A stretch of DNA of 64,000 bases from the NCBI GenBank assembly GCA_038108875.1, contig JAYNII010000004.1:55475-119474 (forward strand), given 5' to 3'. This DNA is from VMDH01 sp038108875. Lineage in GTDB: Bacteria; Pseudomonadota; Gammaproteobacteria; Magnimaribacterales; D2472. Made by a program: the position numbers and the translations under genes. The notes below the pieces were generated by a model that did no database searches, was not told where the DNA came from, and worked only from the letters and a program-made list of their open reading frames with translations. Below, one piece after another: positions 23,150 through 33,014 of the stretch (position 1 is its first letter; each line of letters starts with the position of its first letter).

Positions 23150-25877
23150 ACTTTTTAAGTACACCATTGCATACAAATTTTCATTCCTTACTGCAATATT
23201 TGGCTTTTTAGTTTTTGCTGCGGCTGATGTTGCTGCAGTTGAATGGATAAGAAGAGTTATCGAATTTATCGGATCAGATGAACCTAAACCTGCTTTTGTG
23301 CTAGCTTATGCATTAATTGCTATAGCTACCATAAGAGGAGTGGGTTTTTTTATTGGTAACTATTTTATGGCAAGAGTGGGATTTGGTATTGTCCATGATT
23401 TAAGACATCAGCTTTTTAATAAGTTGCTCTATTTGCCAAAAAGATATTTTGATAATAGTCAATCTGGCCAATTGTTAAGCCGCATAACTTTTACCACAAC
23501 TCAAGTTTCAGGTGCTACGACCACTGCAGTTAAGACTCTAATAAAAGAAGGAGCTCTACTAATCGGATTATTCTTTTACATGCTTTATCTAGATTGGAAA
23601 CTAACAATAATGTTGGTGGGCGTTATTCCTATTATTGGCTTAATTGTGATGGTTGCTGGAAAAAGATTGCGTAAATTAGCCAAGAGAATTCAAACAGCTA
23701 TGGGTGCGGTAACTCATATTGCTTCAGAAGCTGTCGATGGTAACCAGGAAATAAAATCTTTTGGTGCTAATGCATATGAAACTAATAGATTTGCATTTGC
23801 AAATAATGCAAATAGAAATCAAAATCTTAAATTAGAAGCTACTAATTCATTAGCTACCCCAATCGTTCAAATTCTAATATCGTTTTCTATGGCATTAGTT
23901 GCTTACCTAGCTTTGGAACAGGGCTTTTCTATAAAACTAGAAGCAGACACTTTTGTTGCTTTCTTTACTGCAGCAGGTCTATTGGCTAAACCCATGAGGC
24001 AGCTCACTAATATAAATGCAGTCGTTCAAAAAGGGATAGCTGCTGCTGCTGAAATATTTGAACAACTAGACCAACCTGAAGAAATTGATGATGGCCATAT
24101 TACCAATCCAATAAAGGGCTCAATTAATTTTGATAACGTAGCCTTCTCATACAATCAGAATGAAAGTATTTTAAAAGGTATTTCATTTAAAGTAGATCCT
24201 GGAAAGACTGTTGCAATCGTTGGAAAATCAGGTTCGGGCAAATCAACTATAAGTAGTTTAATATCAAGATTTTATTCTGGTTTTTCTGGATCAATTACCA
24301 TTGATGATATCAATATTAAAGATTATGAATTACAGCACTTAAGAAACTCTATTTCCATAGTCACACAAAAACCAAATTTATTTAACGATACTGTAGCTCG
24401 AAATATCGCTTACGGTAACGAAACTATCGATAATGAAAAAGTGCTCTTTGCTGCTGAAAAGGCTGGATGCAAAGAATTCATAGAAAAACTACCTGACGGT
24501 TATAAAACTTTTATTGGAGATGATGGGGTATTGTTATCGGGTGGGCAAAGGCAAAGAATTGCCATAGCAAGAGCTTTTTATAAAGATGCGCCTATTGTCA
24601 TCTTGGATGAGGCTACCTCAGCTCTAGATAGTGAATCTGAATCTTTTATCCAGGCTTCAATTAATGAGCTTACTAAAGATAAGACCACAATCATCATTGC
24701 TCATAGATTAAGTACTATAGAAAATGCACATAAAATACTAGTGATCGATGAGGGTATAATTATTGAAGAAGGCAATCACCAAGAGTTATTAAAATCAAAT
24801 GGTCTCTATAAAACACTTTACAAGAGCCACGATACACTAACTTCATCTAAAAAGAGTGTTAATCCTTCCAAACCAAGATATCTTCCTGATTTCTATGAAG
24901 AGGAAGTTACAACTAATTCACTTGTTAATGCTTGGTACAACAAAAGTATATGGCTCTGGTTGCTTTTGCCGTTTAGTTTTATTGCAAAGATAATTTATAC
25001 CTCTAGAAAGAAAAGATTATTAAATTCTCAAAAAGCATTTAAAAAACCCATTTTAGTTGTTGGCAATATAACAGTAGGAGGCACTGGTAAAACTCCATTA
25101 GTAAGGGCTATAGCCGAATATTTCTTAGCTAAAGGAAAAAAAGTAGGATTGGTAAGCAGAGGATACGGTGGAAAATATCAGGGCACATTAAATGTTACTA
25201 AAAATTCTACTTTTAAGGAAACAGGTGACGAGGCTCAAATTCTCACAAAGATCGGTGTCCCTCTAGTGCTCGATCGAAATAGATCAAGAGGCATAGAGTT
25301 TCTCCTATCTAAATATCCTGAAATAGATATGGTAGTTACTGATGATGGCTTACAACATTATTCTATGAAAAGGGATATCGAAATAGCTGTAATTGATGGA
25401 AGACGGAGATTGGGAAATGGGTTTATGCTCCCAGCTGGCCCTTTACGAGAACCAAAATCTAGATTATCTGAAGTAGATTTTATTATAAATAATGGAGGGC
25501 CTGCTGAGGATGGCGAATATTTGATGTCAATGAATCCTTCAAAGTTTGTTCATTTAAGTTCTGGTAAAACTTATGATGTTTCAAGTTGGCCGATGCACAA
25601 AAATATTCATGCAGTTGCAGGTATTGGTAATCCTAACAGATTCTTTGATTTATTAACAAAATTGGGTTTTTCATCTATAAAACATGCTTTTAATGATCAT
25701 CATAAATTTCAGGTTAGAGATTTAGAATATCTTGATCATTTGCCTATCATCATGACTGAAAAAGATGCAGCAAAATGCAAAACATTCAATAATTCTAAAA
25801 TCTGGTATCTTGTCATTGCTGCCCAACCAGAAGAAAAATTTTTAAAGGATTTAGAAGGAAAATTAAATGCTAGATAA
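23130..25877 (+). CDS. msbA-lpxK: MsbA-LpxK fusion: lipid A flippase joined to lipid A 4'-kinase
   Basis: One uninterrupted frame of 915 residues. Residues 1 to about 567 are a full MsbA-type ABC half-transporter: six helices, Walker A at 365-373 (GKSGSGKST), signature LSGGQRQR from 469, Walker B VILDEATSALD and the H-loop IIAHRLST; the part ends ELLKSNGLYKTLYKSH. A linker of about 30 residues follows. From about 600 a complete LpxK begins (AWYNKSIWLWLLLPFSF), with its P-loop GNITVGGTGKTP from 645, SRGYGGKY and DDGLQHYSMKRD. No in-frame ATG, GTG or TTG occurs in the linker, so LpxK has no obvious separate start. MsbA flips lipid A; LpxK phosphorylates its disaccharide precursor. Confidence 0.95.
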   Translation: MNKAFYRLFKYTIAYKFSFLTAIFGFLVFAAADVAAVEWIRRVIEFIGSDEPKPAFVLAYALIAIATIRGVGFFIGNYFMARVGFGIVHDLRHQLFNKLLYLPKRYFDNSQSGQLLSRITFTTTQVSGATTTAVKTLIKEGALLIGLFFYMLYLDWKLTIMLVGVIPIIGLIVMVAGKRLRKLAKRIQTAMGAVTHIASEAVDGNQEIKSFGANAYETNRFAFANNANRNQNLKLEATNSLATPIVQILISFSMALVAYLALEQGFSIKLEADTFVAFFTAAGLLAKPMRQLTNINAVVQKGIAAAAEIFEQLDQPEEIDDGHITNPIKGSINFDNVAFSYNQNESILKGISFKVDPGKTVAIVGKSGSGKSTISSLISRFYSGFSGSITIDDINIKDYELQHLRNSISIVTQKPNLFNDTVARNIAYGNETIDNEKVLFAAEKAGCKEFIEKLPDGYKTFIGDDGVLLSGGQRQRIAIARAFYKDAPIVILDEATSALDSESESFIQASINELTKDKTTIIIAHRLSTIENAHKILVIDEGIIIEEGNHQELLKSNGLYKTLYKSHDTLTSSKKSVNPSKPRYLPDFYEEEVTTNSLVNAWYNKSIWLWLLLPFSFIAKIIYTSRKKRLLNSQKAFKKPILVVGNITVGGTGKTPLVRAIAEYFLAKGKKVGLVSRGYGGKYQGTLNVTKNSTFKETGDEAQILTKIGVPLVLDRNRSRGIEFLLSKYPEIDMVVTDDGLQHYSMKRDIEIAVIDGRRRLGNGFMLPAGPLREPKSRLSEVDFIINNGGPAEDGEYLMSMNPSKFVHLSSGKTYDVSSWPMHKNIHAVAGIGNPNRFFDLLTKLGFSSIKHAFNDHHKFQVRDLEYLDHLPIIMTEKDAAKCKTFNNSKIWYLVIAAQPEEKFLKDLEGKLNAR

Positions 25878-26034
25878 AGATATTTTAGACCTTTTAGTTT
25901 GTATAAGATGCAAAAATTCACTCTCCCAATCTCTAGAAAATAAACTTGATTGTTTGAATTGTAATATTTCGTTTCCCATTATTGACGATATACCACGCCT
26001 TATAGAAGATGAGGTAGTTAATAATAATGTCTAA
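25867..26034 (+). CDS. ycaR: YcaR/Trm112-like zinc-ribbon protein
   Basis: 55 residues: MLDKDILDLLVCIRCKNSL, then CLNC and SFPIIDDIPRLIEDE. Two CxxC pairs (Cys12/15 and Cys29/32) form the zinc ribbon of the Trm112/UPF0434 family. The gene overlaps the end of lpxK by 11 bp and the start of kdsB by 8 bp. The order lpxK-ycaR-kdsB is the classical enterobacterial one, which supports the call. The precise role of YcaR is unknown. Confidence 0.9.
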   Translation: MLDKDILDLLVCIRCKNSLSQSLENKLDCLNCNISFPIIDDIPRLIEDEVVNNNV

Positions 26035-26746
26035 TGTTCATATTGTTATCCCATCAAGATTAGGATCAACAAGACTACCAAATAAACCTCTCCAAAAATT
26101 AGGAAATAAAACCTTGATTGAAAGAGTTTATGTTAATGCAAAACAATCAAATATTTCATCAATATTCATAGCAACTGATAGCGAAAAAATCTTAATGGAA
26201 ACAATAAATTTTTGCGATCAAGTAGTACTTACAAATTCAAACCATTTATCCGGAACAGATAGAATCTATGAATTATGTTGCATACAAAATTTTAATAGTG
26301 ATGACATTATTATTAATCTTCAAGGGGATGAACCCTTTATGCCAGTTCAAATTATAAATGCAATGCCAGAAATCTTAGATGGTTATGACGTTGGAACAGC
26401 TTGCGTGCCAATCAGTGATGAAGATGAAATTAAAAACCCTAATAATGTTAAAGTTTGTTTTGCGGGCAAAACAGCTTTGTACTTTTCAAGAAGCGTAATC
26501 CCAAATAATTTTACAAATGCTAATGTAACTTACTATAAACACATAGGTATCTATGCTTATAAGGTAAAAACGTTAGAGCTAATTTCAAAACTCAAGCCAT
26601 CAAAGTTAGAGTTATCAGAAAAATTAGAACAACTAAGATTTATTGACAATGGTTTGCATATTGCAATCAAGAACTTCGATGTTGAAGCGCCTCTTGGTAT
26701 TGATACTGAAGAAGATCTATTCAAAGCACAAAAGTTGATACCTTGA
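26027..26746 (+). CDS. kdsB: CMP-KDO synthetase (3-deoxy-manno-octulosonate cytidylyltransferase)
   Basis: 239 residues. The nucleotidyltransferase start VIPSRLGSTRLPNKPLQKLG (about 6-25), ATDSE and INLQGDEPFMP (about 95-105) are typical. It activates KDO with CTP for addition to lipid A, one step after LpxK in lipopolysaccharide core assembly. It overlaps ycaR by 8 bp and murB by 4 bp. Confidence 0.95.
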   Translation: MSNVHIVIPSRLGSTRLPNKPLQKLGNKTLIERVYVNAKQSNISSIFIATDSEKILMETINFCDQVVLTNSNHLSGTDRIYELCCIQNFNSDDIIINLQGDEPFMPVQIINAMPEILDGYDVGTACVPISDEDEIKNPNNVKVCFAGKTALYFSRSVIPNNFTNANVTYYKHIGIYAYKVKTLELISKLKPSKLELSEKLEQLRFIDNGLHIAIKNFDVEAPLGIDTEEDLFKAQKLIP

Positions 26747-27720
26747 AGTTTATAGAAAATATTCAGCTTAATAATTATTTTAAACTACCTTGCAGAGCTT
26801 CTAGAATTATTTTCATAGAAAATGAAGATGAATTTATCTCATTAAATGAATTTACAAGCAATGCTATAGTCATTGGAGAAGCATCCAATTTAATAGTTGC
26901 AGATTGCATCAATAAGGACATTATCAAATTTGACTATAAAAAAATACATCATGAAAATAACTATCTATCAATTTCAGGTGCAGTTACTTGGTCTGAAGTA
27001 ATTGAATACACTCTCAAAAACCATCTTTACGGACTTGAAAATTTAACAGCAATTCCTGGTTTAGCAACTGCAGCTCCAGTCCAAAACATTGGCGCTTATG
27101 GAGTCCAAATAAGTGATTTTATTGATTCAATAACTTGTTGGGATTTGAAATCTGAACAGTTTAAAGTGTTAACGAATAAAGAGTGTGTCTTTGATTATAG
27201 AAAATCTTTATTTCAAACTAATAAGTCTCTAATAATTCATAAAGTGTTATTAAAATTAAATGATTCATTTAACCCTGTTCTTACTTACAAGAGCATCCAA
27301 GATTATTTTTTACAAAACAATATTCAAACCTCAAATATCACTCCTAGTAAGCTTTCTGAAGTAGTTAGAACCATCCGCTACCAAAGATTGCCTGATCCAT
27401 TTGTCCACCCTAATGTTGGTAGTTTTTTTAAGAATCCTTCATTATCATCATCCCAATTTTTTGATTTAAAAAGTAACTTTTCAGATATCCCATTTTGGGA
27501 AGAACGTGATGCTATAAAGATTTCTGCTGGATGGCTAATTTCTTCTATTAAGAATAGCCTGCTCTCGAACAGTATTGAGATCTTCGAAACTAATAATTTA
27601 GTATTAATAAATCGCGGGACTTCTTATACACAATTACTAGAATTTTCGGATAAGATAATTTCTCTAGTATTTGAGAAGTTTGGAATCAAACTGACTATAG
27701 AACCAGAGATTATTTCATGA
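26743..27720 (+). CDS. murB: UDP-N-acetylenolpyruvoylglucosamine reductase
   Basis: 325 residues, type I MurB. Features are the FAD-binding VIGEASNLIVAD, AIPGLATAAPVQNIGAYG (about 103-120), the catalytic serine region HPNVGSFFKNP, and the C-terminal IEPEI with the catalytic Glu. It completes UDP-MurNAc synthesis for peptidoglycan. The TTG start overlaps the kdsB stop (TTGA), and the gene ends in an ATGA overlap with the LysE-type gene. Confidence 0.94.
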   Translation: MKFIENIQLNNYFKLPCRASRIIFIENEDEFISLNEFTSNAIVIGEASNLIVADCINKDIIKFDYKKIHHENNYLSISGAVTWSEVIEYTLKNHLYGLENLTAIPGLATAAPVQNIGAYGVQISDFIDSITCWDLKSEQFKVLTNKECVFDYRKSLFQTNKSLIIHKVLLKLNDSFNPVLTYKSIQDYFLQNNIQTSNITPSKLSEVVRTIRYQRLPDPFVHPNVGSFFKNPSLSSSQFFDLKSNFSDIPFWEERDAIKISAGWLISSIKNSLLSNSIEIFETNNLVLINRGTSYTQLLEFSDKIISLVFEKFGIKLTIEPEIIS

Positions 27721-28301
27721 CTATTTTAATTGCTATCTTTAGTCATCTATTAGCAGTAATAAGTCCAGGGCCGGATACAGCAATCATACTTAAAACTGCA
27801 ATACAGAAAGGGAGGTCTGAAGCACAGCTAGTTGCTTACGGGATTGGTGTTGGAATATTTTTTCATTGCTTGTTTGCGAGTGTCGGTCTCCAATTAATTC
27901 AAGAACTTATACCTAATATTCTTTCCTATATTTCAACTGTTGGTGGTTTATACTTTATATACATTGGCGTCACAAGCATCATAGGTTCTTATTCTAAGAA
28001 GCCTAATAAAGTCAAAGTTCAAAAAAAATCCTATTTTTTTACTGGTTTTTTAGTGAATATTTTAAATACAAAGGCTTTGCTGTTTTTTATTGCTTTGTTT
28101 GCGTATCTTAAAACACAAGTAGACTATTCTTTCATGTTCTCGTTGTATTTTCCTATAGCAACATGTATGTGGTTTCTCTTTTTAGGTTATCTAATAAGTA
28201 CTTTAAAAAAAGATGTTGTTTTTTTAAATTCGAATGTTCTTAATTATGTGTTTTCAGTTTTTTTTATTGTAGCTGGAATCCTTATTTTCTTATCAAGATG
28301 A
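27717..28301 (+). CDS. LysE/RhtB-family exporter
   Basis: 194 residues with five to six membrane helices. The opening FSHLLAVISPGPDTAIILKT matches the conserved first helix of LysE/RhtB amino-acid and homoserine-lactone exporters, and GFLVNILNTKALLFFIALFA matches the fourth. The exported compound is unknown. Translation is coupled to murB and to the DUF1285 gene by 4-bp overlaps. Confidence 0.85.
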   Translation: MTILIAIFSHLLAVISPGPDTAIILKTAIQKGRSEAQLVAYGIGVGIFFHCLFASVGLQLIQELIPNILSYISTVGGLYFIYIGVTSIIGSYSKKPNKVKVQKKSYFFTGFLVNILNTKALLFFIALFAYLKTQVDYSFMFSLYFPIATCMWFLFLGYLISTLKKDVVFLNSNVLNYVFSVFFIVAGILIFLSR

Positions 28302-28834
28302 GTTATAACAATATTCTGAAGTTTATTTCTGAGCAGAACGATACTTTCCCTCCAGTTCATTTATGGAATCCTAAGTTATGCGAAGGAGCTAAATTTTATA
28401 TTAACCATAATGGAGAATGGTTCTTTAATGAATCCATCATTAGAAGACATAACTTATGTGTCTTATTCTCTAGAATAATAAAAAAAGAAAAAACTGATTA
28501 CTATCTTGTTAGTCCTGTTGAAAAAATTCATCTAGATTGTGCTATTGAGCCTTATAAAATTGTCGATTTTGATCTTGATGATTCGAGCAATATAGTTTTT
28601 CAAACCAATCTAAACTTTGCATTTAAACCTCAACAAGAAAATATCTCGAAACTAATTTTTTATAATTCACAATGGATTCCAACAGTTGAAGTGCGTGAAG
28701 GAATTGGTGGCTTTATTGATAGAAATGTTTATTACAAATTAGCAAATATTTCTAGTAAGTATGGTTTTGAGAAAAATAACAAACTTTATTTAAAATTTCA
28801 GAATATAACATTTCCTCTAGGTCTTTGTGCTTAG
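28298..28834 (+). CDS. DUF1285-domain protein
   Basis: 178 residues. The block FPPVHLWNPKLCEGAKFYIN (about 17-36), HNGEWFFNESIIRR and YYLVSPVEKI are the DUF1285 hallmarks. The family is widespread in proteobacteria and has no assigned function. There is no signal peptide. Its 3' end overlaps the convergent DUF885 gene by 18 bp. Confidence 0.82.
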   Translation: MSYNNILKFISEQNDTFPPVHLWNPKLCEGAKFYINHNGEWFFNESIIRRHNLCVLFSRIIKKEKTDYYLVSPVEKIHLDCAIEPYKIVDFDLDDSSNIVFQTNLNFAFKPQQENISKLIFYNSQWIPTVEVREGIGGFIDRNVYYKLANISSKYGFEKNNKLYLKFQNITFPLGLCA

Positions 28835-30556
28835 CTCTAGTTCGATCCATTTATCTATATTTTTCTCAACAAACTCTAAAGGCAGGGCTCCATTTTTTAA
28901 AATTTCATAATGAAAATCTTTGATGCTAAATCTTGAACCAAGTTTGTCTTTGGCTCTATGTTTTAATTCTAAAAATTTTAACTGGCCAATTTTATAAGCC
29001 AATGCTTGACCAGGCCAATTGATGTATCTATCTACCTCATTAATTATGTCTTGCTTGGTTTTAGCAGAGTTGTCTAAAAAGTAATTAATTGCATCTTGTC
29101 TAGACCAATCAAAATAGTGCATACCTGTATCAACAACCAATCTAATGGCTCTCCACATATCGTAGGTTAGTTGACCAAACTTAGAGTAGGGGTCTTGGTA
29201 CAAACCCATCTCATAACCAAGGCTTTCACTGTATAAACCCCAACCCTCTACGTAAGCTGTGAAACCACCATACTTTCTGAAATTTGGAAGATCTAACTCC
29301 ATAGCTAAAGCAATCTGTAGATGATGACCTGGAACTGCTTCATGCACAGAAAGAACTTCTATTTCGTATTTGGGTCTAACTTCAGGTCTGTAGAGATTAA
29401 CGTAATAGTAGCCTGCTCTAGAACCATCGGCAGCAGGTCTTTGATAATAGGCTGTAGTCGTATCAGGAGCACTTTCTTCGGGAATAGGTTTTAGCCCATA
29501 GGGTATAGCAGGCAGCTTTTTAAATAAATGAACTAATTCTGGATCTATTTTCTTTGAAGTAGCTAAATATTCTGTAAAAAGGTCATCAGGGTTATCAAAA
29601 TAGAATTTAGGGTTAGATCTCAAATCATCTAAGAACTCTTTAAATGATCCTTGCCATTTAACTTCGTCAATAACGGTTTGCATTTCTGCTCGTATACGAG
29701 CTACTTCTGCTAATCCAATATTATGTATTTCAGTTGGAGTAAGATCAGTTGTAGTAAATCTTTTAGCAGCAAATTCATAATATTCTTTTCCATTTGGAAG
29801 GCTGGATATACCAATTGATTCTCTACACGCGGGTAAATAAATATTTTCAAAAAATATTAAGAGTTTTTCATAACCTGGAATAACGTATGTATTTATTGCA
29901 CTTTGTGCTAATAATTGAACTTCTTTAGTTTCATCACTTGTCAATAGATTAGGATTTTCAAAGATTTTGTAAAAGGGACTATCTGTTGGGGAGGTGTGTG
30001 CTTGGAGTTTTAACTGACCTAAGACTCTAGTCATTAATATTTTAGGAGGCACCATGCCTTTTTCTATACCAAGTTCAGCTCTCTCAATAATATTGTCAAT
30101 GAGTACGGGTAACTTTTTTAGACGCTCAATCCAATCAATATAATGTTGTTTGTTTCGAAATGGGAGAATGTCAGCAGTTTCATGCTCCAGCTGTATACCT
30201 CCTCTGTGGCTAAAGGGCATAAGGAAAAAATTAAACTCCTGCGATGTTACTTGATCTTGGTATTGTTTTAGAAACAACAGGTAATTAAGCTGTTCTTCTT
30301 CGGTAAAAGAATTAAAGTTTAATCCTGCTAAAGTATTTAGAATATCTTGATCGTGTAATCTTTCTTCTTCAAAAAAGGCAAGACTGTTGTCCTGCCAATC
30401 TTGGTTAAATCTCAGATCCCCTATACTGGAAGCATAAATAGGATCATTATCAACACCCCTTTGCCATTCTGAATTTACTAATTCCAGAAACAGATTTTCA
30501 TCATTAGATTGTGAACAACTAACAAGAATAACGATTAATAGTAATATTTTTTTCAT
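28817..30556 (-). CDS. DUF885 lipoprotein, predicted zinc peptidase
   Basis: 579 residues. The N-terminus MKKILLLIVILVSCSQSN is a lipoprotein signal peptide with the lipobox Cys at residue 14. The DUF885 body includes the metal-binding motif SVHEAVPGHHLQIALAMEL (about 404-422) and GFTAYVEGWGLYSESLG. DUF885 proteins resemble M3/M32-type metallopeptidases; the substrate is unknown. The order on the reverse strand is ETF-QO then this gene with a 2-bp gap, so they may share a transcript. Confidence 0.85.
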   Translation of the reverse strand: MKKILLLIVILVSCSQSNDENLFLELVNSEWQRGVDNDPIYASSIGDLRFNQDWQDNSLAFFEEERLHDQDILNTLAGLNFNSFTEEEQLNYLLFLKQYQDQVTSQEFNFFLMPFSHRGGIQLEHETADILPFRNKQHYIDWIERLKKLPVLIDNIIERAELGIEKGMVPPKILMTRVLGQLKLQAHTSPTDSPFYKIFENPNLLTSDETKEVQLLAQSAINTYVIPGYEKLLIFFENIYLPACRESIGISSLPNGKEYYEFAAKRFTTTDLTPTEIHNIGLAEVARIRAEMQTVIDEVKWQGSFKEFLDDLRSNPKFYFDNPDDLFTEYLATSKKIDPELVHLFKKLPAIPYGLKPIPEESAPDTTTAYYQRPAADGSRAGYYYVNLYRPEVRPKYEIEVLSVHEAVPGHHLQIALAMELDLPNFRKYGGFTAYVEGWGLYSESLGYEMGLYQDPYSKFGQLTYDMWRAIRLVVDTGMHYFDWSRQDAINYFLDNSAKTKQDIINEVDRYINWPGQALAYKIGQLKFLELKHRAKDKLGSRFSIKDFHYEILKNGALPLEFVEKNIDKWIELELSTKT

Positions 30557-30558
30557 AG

Positions 30559-32178
30559 CTACATATTAGGATAGTTGGGTCCGCCCATACCTTCTGGACT
30601 AACCCATTGAATATTTTGTGAGGGATCTTTGATATCGCACGTCTTGCAGTGTACGCAGTTTTGACTATTGATCACAAATTTTTTAGCGCTGCCATCGTCT
30701 ACAACTTCATATACTCCTGCAGGGCAATACCTTTGTGCTGGCTCATCATATATCGGGAGATTGACTGCAATCGGAATGCTAGGATCTTTAAGCTTTAGAT
30801 GACAGGGTTGATTTTCAGCATGATTGGTATTTGATAAGAATACTGAGCTAAGTTTATCAAAAGAATAGATGCCATCTGGTTTTGAGTACTTGATAGGTTT
30901 TGCTTGATCTAAAGATTTAAGACAAGCGTAATCAGGAGTAGGGTGGTTTAATGTAAATGGTAATTTACCCCTAAATAAGAACTGGTCAATAGCATTCATA
31001 ACAGCTCCAAGCAAGGGACCAAATTTATGAAAAAATGGACCAAAGTTTCTAGATTTATAAAGCTCATCATAAACCCAAGAATTGGAAACCAATTTATCAA
31101 AATCAATATCTTTTTGGCCTGACTCAAGTGCAAAAATATGTTCAGCAGCAAGCATCCCTGACTTCATAGCAGTATGAGAACCTTTTATTTTTGAAAAAAT
31201 TAAAGTACCTGCATTATCACCAATTAGCAATCCTCCAGGAAATGTCATTTTAGGTAGAGATTGCAAACCACCCTTTATGAGCGCACGAGCACCATACGTA
31301 ATTCTTTCCCCGCCTTCTAGGACTTTTTTTATTATTTTATGAGTCTTCCAAGTTTGAAACTCATCAAAAGGACTTAAATAAGGGTTTTTATAATCAAGCG
31401 GTACTACATAACCTAAATATATTTCATTATTTGGGCCATGATATAGATAAGATCCTGCAGGTGTATCTGACGGTGATGGCCATCCGTTTGTATGCATGAC
31501 TAAACCTTCCTGATGATTTTCAGGTTTTATTTTCCATATTTCTTTGAAACCTATTCCGTAATGTTGAGGATCCTTGTCAACATCTAGTTTGTAATTAGAA
31601 ATTATTTCCTTGCCTAAATGTCCGCGACAACCTTCTGCAAGAATTGTATATTTGGCTAGAATATCTATTCCAGGTACGTAATTTTCTTTCTTATTTCCAT
31701 TTTCATCTATACCCATATCGCCTGTTCTAACACCAATTACACGATCTTGCTGATACAAGAGTTCGCTAGCTGGGAAGCCGGGAAATATCTCTATTCCCAA
31801 ACTTTCTGCCTCATTTGCAAGCCATCTGCATAAGTTACCCAAGCTAATAATATAGTTTCCATGGTTATTCATTGGTGGCATAAAGAAAGAAGGAATACCA
31901 AATCCTGAGGATTTAGTTAGAAACATAATTTTATCTTTCTTAACTGGTGTTAACAGCGGAGCATTTTTATTCTTCCAGTCCGGTATGAGTTCATCAAGTG
32001 CGGATGTCTGAAAAACATTTCCAGATAGAATATGTGCTCCAATTTCTGAACCCTTTTCTAATAAACAAATGCTTAGAGGATTATCTTTAGAAAGCTGAGC
32101 TAATTTGATTGCACACGATAAACCTGCTGGCCCGCCACCAACAATAACAACATCGTATTCCATTGATTCTCTTTCCAT
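30559..32178 (-). CDS. Electron-transfer flavoprotein:ubiquinone oxidoreductase
   Basis: 539 residues. It has the FAD motif VVIVGGGPAGLSCAIKL, the family-specific EKGSEIGAHILSGNVF, and a C-terminal 4Fe-4S region (RYCPAGVYEV and NCVHCKTCDIKDPSQNIQW). The enzyme passes electrons from ETF to quinone at the inner membrane, draining acyl-CoA oxidation. The ATG at 32178 has a GGAG site 5 bp upstream; an ATG at 32163 is the alternative. It is divergent from etfB across 86 bp. Confidence 0.96.
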   Translation of the reverse strand: MERESMEYDVVIVGGGPAGLSCAIKLAQLSKDNPLSICLLEKGSEIGAHILSGNVFQTSALDELIPDWKNKNAPLLTPVKKDKIMFLTKSSGFGIPSFFMPPMNNHGNYIISLGNLCRWLANEAESLGIEIFPGFPASELLYQQDRVIGVRTGDMGIDENGNKKENYVPGIDILAKYTILAEGCRGHLGKEIISNYKLDVDKDPQHYGIGFKEIWKIKPENHQEGLVMHTNGWPSPSDTPAGSYLYHGPNNEIYLGYVVPLDYKNPYLSPFDEFQTWKTHKIIKKVLEGGERITYGARALIKGGLQSLPKMTFPGGLLIGDNAGTLIFSKIKGSHTAMKSGMLAAEHIFALESGQKDIDFDKLVSNSWVYDELYKSRNFGPFFHKFGPLLGAVMNAIDQFLFRGKLPFTLNHPTPDYACLKSLDQAKPIKYSKPDGIYSFDKLSSVFLSNTNHAENQPCHLKLKDPSIPIAVNLPIYDEPAQRYCPAGVYEVVDDGSAKKFVINSQNCVHCKTCDIKDPSQNIQWVSPEGMGGPNYPNM

Positions 32179-32264
32179 TCATGCTCCAAAGATTTGTGAA
32201 ATTAAAAAAAAACATTACAATTATAGCTCTTTAAAACAATCTATTAAAAAAAATCGCAGTTTAT

Positions 32265-33014
32265 ATGAAAGTATTAGTGCCTATAAAAAGAGTTGTTGAT
32301 TACAACGTCAAAGTAAGACCATTAAACGATCAAAGTGGTGTGGATTTAAATAACGTTAAAATGTCTATTAATCCATTTTGTGAAATTGCTGTTGAGGAAG
32401 CTGTTCGCCTAAAAGAGGCTGGTGTTGTTAGTGAAATTATTGCTATTACTGTGGGTACGCAAGCCTCTCAAGAGCAGCTCAGAACTGCTCTAGCCTTGGG
32501 AGCTGATCGTGCAATTTTGTTAGAGACAAATGAGCATGTTGAGCCATTAGGTATAGCTAAATTATTAGCAAAAATATACGAAAATGAAAAACCTGATTTA
32601 GTGATTCTTGGAAAACAAGCCATTGATGGTGATAACAATCAAACCGGCCAAATGCTTGCCGCTTTATTAGGTATATCTCAAGCAACTTTTGCCTCAGTGC
32701 TTAATGTCGGTCAAGGAGTTGCTACAGTAACTAGAGAAATTGATGGCGGACTTCAAACCCTTGAGGTCAACCTACCAGCAGTGGTAACAACTGATTTAAG
32801 GCTCAATGAACCTCGCTATGCATCTTTACCTAATATTATGAAAGCTAAAAAGAAGGAACTTAATATAATTGATGCCTCTACTTTGGGTGTAGATTTCAGT
32901 CCTAGACTCTCCACCGTTAAGGTTGAGCTGCCTCCATCTAGAGCAGCAGGGGTAAAAGTTGGTTCTGTAGAAGAATTAGTAAATAAACTAAAAAATGAAG
33001 CCAAGGTTATTTAA
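32265..33014 (+). CDS. etfB: Electron transfer flavoprotein beta subunit
   Basis: 249 residues. Signature blocks are [36 protein letters not shown], the AMP-binding region [20 protein letters not shown], and [20 protein letters not shown] containing the recognition loop for dehydrogenases. ETF accepts electrons from acyl-CoA dehydrogenases. The stop overlaps the etfA start (TAATG). No clear ribosome-binding site precedes the ATG. Confidence 0.97.
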   Translation: MKVLVPIKRVVDYNVKVRPLNDQSGVDLNNVKMSINPFCEIAVEEAVRLKEAGVVSEIIAITVGTQASQEQLRTALALGADRAILLETNEHVEPLGIAKLLAKIYENEKPDLVILGKQAIDGDNNQTGQMLAALLGISQATFASVLNVGQGVATVTREIDGGLQTLEVNLPAVVTTDLRLNEPRYASLPNIMKAKKKELNIIDASTLGVDFSPRLSTVKVELPPSRAAGVKVGSVEELVNKLKNEAKVI

